Part shown: in pieces, positions 20,207-30,688 of the stretch
How positions within the stretch are numbered: position 1 is the first letter of the stretch
Layout of the letters: the number at the start of each line of letters is the position of its first letter
Assembly (NCBI GenBank): GCA_034620365.1
Contig: JAQGEQ010000353.1
Coordinates: 1-64,000 of the forward strand
Length of the DNA: 64,000 nt
Direction of reading: 5' to 3'
Origin: Pegea sp. RAD2-039
Lineage: Eukaryota; Chordata; Thaliacea; Salpida; Salpidae
The notes under the pieces: model-generated
What the model was told of the DNA's origin: nothing
Seen by the model: the letters and a program-made list of their open reading frames with translations, nothing else
The model's database searches: none
Translations under genes and position numbers: made by a program

Positions 20207-23200
20207 ATGCCGCTAAAAACACGAAAAAATTTGGTTCAAACACCAACTTTGTTTGCAATTTCACCTAAAGTTTCAATTCCATTTATTGGTGATTCACAAA
20301 AGATAAACCAACCTTTAAAAACCTCCCTTAAAAATGTTTTGATTAACCCCCAAGCTATCAAGTATAAGAAAAAAAGAGCAGATCACAAGAAAGCTCTTCA
20401 GTTTGCCAGTGATCAGTTAAAGTTTTCATTTGATGTTATCTCAGAACGAGCTCCAGAAACTTTATCTTATAAAGATTTAAAAGTTGGAAGAATAAAAAAG
20501 AAAGTTGAACCAATCAGAAAAAAGGAAGCGTCTCAAAAATTTGTGTCTCAATCAGTTAAATCATTATCAAATGTTTTTAAGTTAACAAAACCACCAAAAA
20601 GTGAAAAAAAAATTAAAGAAAAAAATGTTACTGAAAACAACTGGATATTTTTGGATGGGAAATATGTAAACATGAACATAAAACCAAAAAAAGTAATAGA
20701 AACAGTTGTTGATGAAGTGAATGAACCTAAAAATATAGATAAAGATTCTGAGACCTTTCAAACAGAATGGGATCTAGCTGTTATGAAGAGTGTCAGTAAA
20801 GAAACTGCAAAAATGATTCTTTTTCAAAATATGCCGAAAAGTTCTGATAAAAATAAATTAGAGAATTTAATCCGTGAGTTGTTTGGATGTGAGAAGATTG
20901 ATTTATATCAAATTGAGGCAAGTTTATTTTCAATTTTATGATAATTTAAGTTTTGATAAACCTACAATAGTATATTTCTAAATAGATTATGTATATGTCT
21001 ATGATTATTATAAACATTTTTCAAATGTTCTCTAAGCTATCAGCAAAATATATATAGAGTTTACTTTAAACCATTAATTTATAGATTAGTTAAATATATA
21101 AATGATATATATAAGAATGAATAAATTTTTATTGAAATAATTGATATATTGTCTTACTTTTATATTCTAATTTTCTTGGCTAAATAGTTTTAACTATATC
21201 AACTTCATATAAAAAATGTTCTTGTTTTTCTAAAGAATGACGTTTTTCTGAAGAATGAAGAAGACAACCTTCCATATTTGAATAGAAAGAAAAAAACTGC
21301 AGATCAGATGAAGATTCAGCAAAAAAATGACCTTAAAAATTCCTTAAGAGAAAACCCAATTTTAAAGAAAACTTTTGGCGAATATTTTAAACTACCAAAA
21401 TATTTAAATCAGCTAAAACAAAAAAATGTTGAATGTGGTAAGTTAATAGTTGTTTTTAATCTAATTTTATTCACAAAAATGTTTCAAAACTTTCAGAAGC
21501 TGTAAACAAAACAGCTGAAAATATTCAAATTAATTCCGTTAAAGATAAAGAACCTTTAAAAATGAAACAATTTTTTAAACCAAGTTTACAAAAAACTTTA
21601 TATGATACTTCAAATGAATTTGAGATTAAAACATTATCAGGTAATAAGTTTTATTAGAAATTATAATTTTTTTATAGTGTTTGACTGTCTATATTACTTT
21701 AAAACTCAATTTGATTTCAGATTGACTAAAGTTTTCTACTTTTAAACTAATTTATTGGTTAAATAAATACTTTTATAACAGGACAATCAAAACAAGTTTA
21801 TCAAAAGAACAAAAACAAGATTATATTAAGTGATCAGTCAGAATTTTTGCAACAATTTCAAAATATATATCCTAAAAAAAGGCAAGAGTTTGTTGGAGAT
21901 AAAGAAAAAAAAATAGGTAATTATCAAATAAACGAATCTTTTTCAAACTTCCTTTTGTTCAAAGAAAACATTTTACAAAATTCAGATTTTTGTATCTTTT
22001 TTTTTTTGTAGAAAATATTAAAGGGTGGGTTAGATGGGCAGAAAAACCACGTCCTGTTGATAGTGTAAAAGGTTTGATTAAACCTTCTGAGGATAATCTT
22101 TCTGTTTGTTCTTTAAATGAAATACAGAAGCAAACAAAAGTTGGTCAAATTATTGAAAATAAAACTTTAGTTTATGCTGTGGAAAGTTGGCGACGAAAAT
22201 GGAGTATGTGTAAGTCTTCGTCTTTATCACCAAATTGTTTGTTGAAACTGATGTTACAGCTAATCGATGGCAAGATTTAACTTTAGCGGATATCCTGATT
22301 GATTTAGATGATATTCATGCAAGTAAAAGGCTTGCTGCAATGGCTGTTTGTACTGCTGCTTCCTTGTATTCGATTAGAAGCAATGTGAAAGAAAATCTCG
22401 ATAGTTTTAGTGAGTTTAATTCCTTAATTGTATCCAAGATAAAAAATTGACTTTTAAATAAATCTTATAAACATTTTTATTATTCATTTTTTAATTATTT
22501 CCACGAGAGATCAATAAATTAAATAATTTAATTTAAAATTTTCAAATTTAATTTTTTTAATTTTTCAACCGCTAGTTGGCGCTCTAACCAAAAATTTTTT
22601 TCAGCTCACATTATTAAATCAAAATCAGCGTCTCTTGTTTGGAGCGAATCAATTCAAGATATCTTCTCATCTCAATCAAGTCTTTAATCAACTTTCTTAA
22701 ATCCCAAAAACTGATCTTTAATCTTTAGATAAAGATCGGAATATTGGGCATCTTCCAGAAGAACTAATCTTAAAATCACTTCAAAAACTCACAGATACTT
22801 CGACGCGAGTTCAACTAGCTGCTGCGATGTGTCTGCACGCGTGTAATCGCGACAATGACGTCACTATATCGATTCTCGAACACCATCTTCAACACGGTTA
22901 ACAATAAACAATCGAGACAGAAATTTAAAATCTAATTTTTAGGAATTCAATGTGACCAGCTAGCTGCGGCCCAGTTTCTAGCCCTCAGAGGTGACCCAAA
23001 GGCCAAAGTGGTCCAACAAATTGTCCATTTGTTGCTGGAAACAGATGAAGTTGAACAAGCGACCAATTTATTGGTCCATATTAGTCGATATACTCGTTTA
23101 GCTCATTCATTACTAGCTGAACAACTTAATAATAGTAATTGGAAAATTAGATGTTCTGTTTGTAATGTCTTAGGCAGCATGAAAGGAGGAATAAATCATG

Positions 23201-24591
23201 ATTTGATCAACAAATTGAAGAGGTTAATGTGGCAAGATTGGAGTCGAGAGGTGATGAAGATTTAATTCGAATAGTTTTTAAGCAAAAAAATCCCTAAAAT
23301 TTTTTCAAAAACGACCATTTTGGGCATTTCTAAGCAAAAAAAATCCCCCAAGTTTGTTTTTCAAAATCGACCATTTTGGGCAGGTCCGTGGAGCAGCCGC
23401 ACGTGCGTTGGGAAAAACTGGACATGGACGGACCATTCATTACGAGTTGCGGGACAAGTTATTGAGAGGAAGTGACCGAGAGGTGGTCGAAGCCTTGCGA
23501 AAAATCGCGCATATTGGTATCATGACAGCGAGTCTTCTAACAGAATTCCTCCACTGTTTCCGGTGAGTCGCTGATGATGTCATCATCAAGTCGTGACGTC
23601 ATCGTCTCGTAGATCTGATTACATTTCGGTTCGAATCGAAAGCTGTTCGACGGCGTCTCAATTAATGATGAAAGATTTAAAAATCATTGAAACTCTGACA
23701 GAGTTACTTCAATTCGATGTCAGTTGGAAGGTTCGTGCGCACGCGGTTAAAGGTATGACGTCATCGACCGCTCGATGTGTGATGATGACGTCATCGTTCA
23801 CAGCTATCTCGAATATCGCGCTGGTGACTGATGACGTCATTAACGCGATTTTGTGGGCGATACATTTCGAAAGTGAGGAAGGTTTGAGATTAGAAGCTGT
23901 TTTGGCTCTGAAAAGTCTTGGATGCAAATCTGATGAGGCAGTGACGGTCCTTCAAGATCGGTGGTTTGTGGAACCGAGTTTAGTGGTTAAGAGGTTTGTT
24001 TGGGGTGTTTGTGGGGTCTTTTATGATCTTTGGATGTTGATAGAGCGATACAGGAATGTTTGGATCATTTTGATGTTCATATTTATTCTGAGATGAAGAT
24101 GATGAAGAAGATTAGGATGGAGATTGAAAAGATGTGTGACAAGAAAATTACTTGCACAAAAGTCTTACTGTTAGAAGATCAATCATCTAAAATTAAAGAT
24201 GAAGTGATGAAGATGAAGATTAGGATTTTTATTTTAAAGATTTTTATTTTATAGTTTAAATATCTCTCTTCTTCTGAAGTCTGTGAAAATCAAAGTCCTG
24301 AAGATTCAAAACTCTCAGATACTCTTTCATCTCAGACTGAATCTGAGAGCCTTAAATCTAAATCTCAAAGATCTACAGCCTTCACATCCGCCTCTCTTCC
24401 GACTTTAGATGAGAAAGATGAAAGTGTGTCTTCAGAGCTTGAAAAAAACTTACTAGTTGAAGAATGGATAAAACAATCGAACCAGGTGATGAAGATTCGA
24501 TAAATTAATCAGAATTTTTCATCTTTTTTATCAACAGAATGAAAATGATTCCTTTTCAAGTAATGATGAAGATTCAGTGGAATCAAATTAG
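20207..24591 (+). CDS. HEAT-repeat protein, HEATR4-like
   Basis: Fifteen exons: 20207-20917, 21236-21437, 21497-21640, 21782-21916, 22012-22209, 22260-22409, 22605-22679, 22729-22896, 22943-23250, 23384-23562, 23613-23752, 23804-23993, 24044-24203, 24255-24485, 24538-24591. They close in frame at 1014 residues. The N-terminal ~500 residues are Lys-rich with a WVRWAEKPRP motif. From about residue 480 there is an array of HEAT repeats (RLAAMAVCTAASLY, RVQLAAAMCLHACN, VRGAAARALGKTG, WKVRAHAVKAISNIAL, LRLEAVLALKSLG). The tail is Ser/Glu-rich. HEATR4 is a poorly characterised gene of ciliated animals. HEAT arrays are protein-protein scaffolds. Exon 1 ends in a GC donor (GAG/GCAAGT), because no GT donor keeps the frame. 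Exon 7 (75 nt) is less certain than the rest. Confidence 0.75.
22569..22583 (+). promoter_or_regulatory. CTCF-like 15-mer
   Basis: CCGCTAGTTGGCGCT in an intron of the HEATR4-like gene resembles the bilaterian CTCF core (CC-C-AG--GGCGC). One of five such sites in the window, all on the same strand. Confidence 0.4.
23281..23383 (+). repeat. Tandem duplication inside a HEATR4-like intron
   Basis: AGCAAAAAAATCCCTAAAATT...CGACCATTTTGGGCA at 23281-23326 is repeated at 23333-23383. The second copy ends TTTTGGGCAG and supplies the actual 3' splice site of the intron. The duplication lengthened this intron to 133 nt, whereas its neighbours are about 50 nt. Confidence 0.85.
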
Positions 24592-25224
24592 TGGTTTTAA
24601 GGTTTCAAAACAATTTTATCAACTTTTTAAACAAATATTTCGAAATTGTCTTTTTTTTAGCTTCAGAGGAAGTCTTCTTAAAAATGAATAATTGTGAAGC
24701 TAAATATAAACTTTTTGAACCCTTTCTTACTTCTATTGTAAACTTTAAACAATATGAAATATTAAAATGAAGTTTTTTACAGGTTTAAGAAACATTTCAA
24801 CCCAATATTTGTTTGAATTTGTTTACAAATAAATCAGATTTATGTTTAAACTTTGCTTGTTTTTCTAAAACCATGATTTTGAGAGTTATCAAGTTAGAAT
24901 CAAACAAACCAAATTCATATCACTTTTTTTTATTAATATATTCTTCAAGATAGAAGCAAGTTTCAATGTATCATGATAATAAAGCATTGAAAGTCTCAAA
25001 TAGAAAATCTTAGCAAATTTGTCTCATCAATTCCAATTTCAACAGAATTTATTAATTTTTCGATCTAAACTTCGAAACCAAGAATAACTTTTTGGTGTTT
25101 ACATAATTTAATAGTTAAAACCAAAAAATATCTGGCAACTTATCAAAACCACATTTTTAACATGATTCTTCTTATTCAAAATAACATTTAGAGTTGAGTT
25201 TGTAGAAAATCGTGCAACCAAAAC
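24592..25224. other. Convergent intergenic spacer
   Basis: 633 bases between the 3' ends of the HEATR4-like (plus) and RBM15-like (minus) genes. It is AT-rich, with no ORF recognised, and should contain both 3' UTRs. Confidence 0.6.
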
Positions 25225-27820
25225 CTAAACAACAATAGATTTTGGACCTTTTACTAAAAATAGTAGCAAATAATCATCAAGGAAAAACTGAGGTTGTAAT
25301 TGTGGTCCGATTTTTAGCAATTGTTCAGTGACAAATGGACTTGGTGGGAACGCATGCATAACTCCAGATAACTTCTTCTCACTACTTTCATCCTCATCTT
25401 TATTTGCAGCCCGACATAATTGGGATAACTTGACAATCGCCGCGCAGTTTTTCTCTTTAAAGTATTTAACAAGCCCTCTTAGAGGTTTATGAGTTATATT
25501 TTCATTCTGTTCATTCCCACCATTTGCGGAATATAAATCATTTGGAAATCCGGGTACCGCCACTATCAAACAAGATCTTTGTTTACAAACTGGACGTTCT
25601 AATCTTCTTCTAATCACTTCAATACGTTGATCAGTTAGATGTAGTCGGTGAGAAAGATTAAATCGAATTCTGCGACCTGTGGGACTTGTTGGGTCAGCTG
25701 TGGTGGTATTGAAGACCGCCATGTCACCGTCCAGCAAGTAGAAGTGGACAGGGAAGTGAATATTTTTGAGGACAAAACCTCCCTGCCAACAGGGTGGGGC
25801 AAAACAGTGGCAGAGATCATTCATTCCATAACAGGTCTTCGCGTGTTCATGTTTGAATTGCATTTCGGCTTTTGCAGGGTTTAAATTAACGACTTTTTTA
25901 GGGGGTCCGCTTTGCGATGAGTTTTTAGGAGACGCTTCTGTCTGTGATGGCGATGGATATTTATCATCTTTAAATCCACGTTTATCATAAGCAGATTCAC
26001 TTCGGTAATATGGCCGATTACGACCGCGAGTATTTCGTCTATAACCCTCATTTCGACGCTCACTTCGCCGCCGATGATCAGGAATATCCCGATAACTTGA
26101 AGCATCAGATTGCAAATCCAAAAAATCCATTCGTAATCGAGTCTCGGCGTTCGGCATCAAAAACCCCCTCATTTGACTACAAGCCTCCTTCGCGGCGTCG
26201 ATTGTTTCATACAAAATCGCGGCGCACGTTTCCCCACGATGATAATCGATCCTTTTTATCGCCCCAAATCGATCAAATTCCTGTTCAAGGTCCCCAAGTT
26301 TGGTCCAAGCACCTAAACCACCGACCCAGACTCGTACAGATGGAATAACTTTCCCGTAACCAATAGTAATCGTTTGATTGTTGATTAATTGTCCATTCAT
26401 CGATAACTTGGCGCGATAAGCCATATCCAGATTTCCGTATTGAATGAAACAATAGGACGACGCGCCGTTATTACGCTGTGACTTCTTCATATCGATACTT
26501 TCAATGTGTCCAAAAGGTTCAAACTTTCTTCGGATGTCACTAGGTGTCAAGGACTGGTCCAGATTCCCAATAAAAAGTGTCCTGGTCGCTGATGGGTGGT
26601 CCTCTGGTGGAAAGAATTCAGGTTCTGCGAGTGTTCCAGCGTCGACAGGAGCGAAATTTTGGGGTAAATCCTTCTCTGGGGACACCTCGCGACTTATAGA
26701 ACGCGATCGCGACGGCATGTAGTCCACCTCGCGGTGTTTGCTTCGAGGTGGCGGGGTATAGTCGCGTGATATCCCGCGGGGTTGATAACTTCGCCCGATC
26801 GGTGAATGTCGATTGTATTTTCGATCCGAATGCTCATAGCGTCGCTCGCTGGGTTCAAAAGACCCGCTACGACCACGTGATGTGACGTCACTACGCATCG
26901 GCGGCTTGCGATGACGTGGATAGATAGGAGAGCGCGATCTTTGAGGAGGTGTGATACTTCGACGACTGTAATCAGTAAACTCGTCATTATATATGGCTTC
27001 GATGTGTAAACGCCGATCTTTGAGCAGCAAGAAACCGCGCGCGCTTTTACAGTTACGTGCCCCTGTTGGGGAACGGAATCGCGCGTACGCGATCTGGTCA
27101 CCGTTTCGATCATTTGTCACTTTAATTTTGACATCTCCATATTTGAGAAATTCATATTCTAAACTCTCTTTCACGTCATTCGGATACTCCTTGTTTCCAA
27201 TATTCGAGATAAGAAGAGTTGTGTACCCGCGTTTGCGATCGCGTTCATAAGATGTAGTGACGTCACGATGACGATGTCTTGAAGGTGGTGGAGGTGATAT
27301 TGGTGCCCGTGGTGGGCTTCGGTAGCGATGGCGACCACGTTCTTCGGCTCGACGATTTGATTCAATGCTGTTTTGAAGAAATAAATTTTAATTTTTTTGG
27401 TTTTTGGTTCAATTTTAATAAAATCTTAAATCCTGCTTGAAAAGAAATGTTTGGGAGTTATTTGGGATTTGGAGTTGATAATCTAATATTTGAGGTTTTA
27501 TAAATATAATTTGTTGTTTAGAATAACATTTTAATTATGATTTATTGAATTTATAGCTGAGAATATATATTAATGATATTATAAACCAATAAAATTGATT
27601 TATTATAAATTTATTAATAAAAAAACAAATCTCAAAATAAATTAATTAACAAATAAAAAAATCATTTCTGTATATACTTAAAAAAATTCAAAAATAGATA
27701 TATAAATAACTAAATTCAAAAAAAAAAAACTAAATTAAAACAAATAAATAATTAAATACTAAAATATTTAGAAACTAAATTACCATACCTTTTTTTCCAT
27801 CTGCTATTAGTTTTATGCAT
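25225..27820 (-). CDS. RBM15/Spenito-like RNA-binding protein (RRM x3 + SPOC)
   Basis: Two coding exons: a 32-nt first exon 27789-27820 (MHKTNSRWKK, preceded in frame by a stop) and 25225-27367, joined in phase 2, giving 724 residues. RRM1 at about 66-145 starts GYTTLLISNIG and has the diverged RNP1 typical of this family. RRM2 at about 270-347 has RTLFIGNL. RRM3 at about 352-425 has VRVWVGGLG. Arg/Ser/Tyr-rich spacers separate them (RRRSERRNEGYRR, SRSRSIS). The SPOC domain occupies roughly 520-724 (WQGGFVLKN, SYLLLF-type end DDYLLLFLVKGP). RBM15 and Spenito recruit the m6A methyltransferase complex to RNA and act in splicing and dosage control. The gene body is notably GC-rich. The three RRMs plus SPOC exclude the much larger SPEN/SHARP. 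Confidence 0.9.
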
Positions 27821-29905
27821 CTTTTTATTTTATAATAATTGATAATAAAGCTCAAAAGTTTCAACCTATAAAAAATAATTAAAAAAAATATGTTTTAAAA
27901 ATAGTAAATTTAATAATTATAATAAAAGTCAATTTAAACAATCAAATATTGAATTATTATAAACTAAAAATATAAACAAAAAATTATAAAACAATAAAAA
28001 TAAAACATATATAGAACTTTAAAAAAAAAATGCTTTTATTGAATTATAAAACAATTTAAATATAATAAGTTATAAATACTTAGAATATAAATAAACAAAA
28101 TAAATTATATTTCATGGAATAACATTATAAGTAAAACAATGAATACAATATATATAAAAATAAAGCAAGTGGTTTGATTCATTAAATGCTTAAAAATAAC
28201 CTTTTTTCTATGAAAACTTTATTATTAATATAAGAAATCATTATATTAGTCACAAGAAAACTCAAAACAAAGAAAATAGTTATTTTAAATCATTTATTCA
28301 GTAGAGAAAAACTCAAAATGCTTCCTGAATAAAACTTTGAAATTCTGATTTCAGTTTTTTATTTCCTCTTTAGCTTCCTTTAAGAGCAAAATATTTAAAA
28401 GCAAAATAAAAAAGTAAACTAAAAGTAAAAAGTTTTATGAAAGATATTTACTGAAAATATATTTATATAGATTTATGCAAAAATATTCTATTTCTATTTG
28501 ACAATAAATACTTAAAAAATTATAGAAAAAAATATAAAGCTTCAAGTCAAATGAGAAAGTTAAGATTTGTTTAAAAAAACAAAACTAAATAAAAAATTAT
28601 GATATAAAATGAAAATTGAATTTACAGTTAAAAAAGTTATTTAAAAGATACAAAATCTACAAAAAAACTTAATTTTATAATTAACAATATAAAAAAGCAG
28701 TACAAAAACAAAAATTTAATTCAAAGAAATTAAAAAAAAGTAAGTTAGAAATAAGAAACAAGGAATTTGTAAAATTAGAAAACGACAAAATATTTTAGTT
28801 GTCACTCTGCAGACCCGAAAGTTGTTCTAGTTGAATAACTTGCAGGAAAAAATGGTTTAAACCAATTTTGCCAAAAAAGTTTATGAAGTATGAAAAATAT
28901 TTCAGAAATTAAAAATTAATTACACATGTAATACTAATTTATTACTTGAATATATTTTAAAAGAAAAATATATTGTTGAAAATATTTTTTAATTGTAAAA
29001 TGATTACAATTTAAGCAAGTTATTGTATGCTTTAAATAAATTCCATCTTACTACAGTACAGTCCTTTTATTTATTAAAACAATTTATCTCTTCAAAAATT
29101 AAAAAAAGTCATATGAAACTCATTAAGTTTCTCAAAAGAGCCCATACTATTTACAGTATCAATACTTAAATCATAAAATACAGTACTGTAAACATAGAAA
29201 CGTTTTGATATACATTTTATAACCAAAAGTGTTATAAATCTATATAAGTGTCACTTAATAAAAAAAAAACAATCAAACTGACACAAATAGATGATTTAAG
29301 TTTTAAAAATCAAAGAATGTTTACTGCATATGAGAACTACTGATTTGAACAGTAATAAAATCTTTATAATAATCTTCAGTGGGTTTATAAGCACCTAAAA
29401 AATTAAAAGATGACAAGTTTTGGAACTACGAAAAATACATAAGCTTCAAATAAGATAATTAAATAAATTGTATTATTAAATGCAAACAAGTTTCAAAGAG
29501 TTTTTTTAACGCAACCCTTGAGAGTTATTTGAGAGATCAATACGTCATTAGAAATTATGAGGGGCATTTAATTGTAAAACCATTTTTGTGAAATCTTTTT
29601 AACGTCTTTACATTTTTACATTTCTTTCTATTACGTTTTTAAAGCTTCTAAAAATTAAATAATGTAATGATTTATTTTTATGTTTTAATCACTTATAGTA
29701 ACAATAATGGCTTGCTTAGAACGAAACAGCCAGCTGATCCAAAAAGTTGTTTTCTTATTTCTCGTCTTCGATGTTAGTTCTTCTTCCTCCTAATTCCTGG
29801 TTTTGAAATCGAGCGATTCTATAATAGTGTTCTGCATACGAAAGTTCAATAGTGTCATCAAATTTAGGTCATCAAATTCAAACCAATCAATTTTTTTATA
29901 TGTTT
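27821..29905. other. Long AT-rich intergenic region
   Basis: About 2.1 kb upstream of the RBM15-like gene. Extremely A-rich on the plus strand for the first ~1.4 kb. I see no ORF, RNA gene or element before the SINE. Confidence 0.6.
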
Positions 29906-30071
29906 AAATGTGAAGGAGGTTGCCTAAAGAGAGCACATCTCGCTAACACACATTCTCACGAGATTTTTTATGGTTTTTCTCAGTAGTTTATAAATATGTC
30001 TTCACCTGGGGTCGAACCCGGTACTTCCTAGCTAGAGGATAGGTGTAGTAACCACTTCGCCACCCAGCAGG
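29906..30071 (-). mobile_element. tRNA-derived SINE with LINE-shared 3' tail
   Basis: On the minus strand the element starts with a tRNA-like head (30071-30003): TGGCGAAGTGG in A-box position and GGTTCGACCCC as a near-perfect B box, the two RNA polymerase III internal promoter elements. A short linker follows, then a ~55-base tail GAGAATGTGTGTTAGCGAGA...CTCCTTCACATTT that matches the 3' ends of the LINE copies at 3757, 6421 and 18832. A tRNA head fused to a LINE 3' end is the classic non-autonomous arrangement in which the SINE borrows the LINE reverse transcriptase. The shared tail could instead mean a chance insertion of two elements. Confidence 0.8.
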
Positions 30072-30688
30072 ACATTTAAAACAAACATTTAATAAATCTA
30101 ATTATCAAGTTAGTTAGTCGAGTTGACTTGTTACTGGCTTAAAAGTTTTGTCAGGATTTCAAATACTTTAGTTAGATTTTATTTAAATTTTTAACTTGTA
30201 ACCAGATGAAGATATATAAATTAAAAAAATATATAAATTTATTTACCATAAAAATAAGTTTCATAAAAATTAGCATATGATGGCAAACACAATCTTTTCA
30301 AATTCAATTTTGCATAAAAGTTTTCCAAAATTTGACAAATAACAGCAAAAGATGTTTTCAAAAAGCTGAAATATTTTCAACTATTGACCTATAGAAATAT
30401 TTAATTTGTTTTTCTACTTATTTTATATTTTGTTGCAGTAAATACATATTCAGTTGGCTGATTAAAAAACTTTAATTTTATACATTTTTCTAAAAAGAGA
30501 TTATCTTATATGTAGAAATTATGAAGAATCCACAAAAACAACAACATGTTATTCAAGCAATTTAGATTATTTTAAACCTCTTTTATTTCAATCTAAGTTT
30601 CTGATTTCAAAACTTCTTTTATTACTTTAAATCAACAGAAGATAAAATAAATAATTTTATTTCAGCAAATCACTTAAAAGTCGAAAAT
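30072..30688. other. Intergenic, AT-rich
   Basis: Nothing recognised between the SINE and the 3' end of the IGHMBP2 gene, apart from its likely 3' UTR and polyadenylation region. Confidence 0.5.

Noticed and set aside
25635-27365. Several 60-140-codon frames overlapping the RBM15-like gene on both strands
   Set aside because: Shadows created by GC-rich coding sequence. Only the frame carrying the RRM and SPOC motifs shows conserved protein.
30003-30071. Functional tRNA gene
   Set aside because: The head has A and B boxes but the cloverleaf does not close well, and it runs directly into a LINE-type tail. SINE is the better reading.
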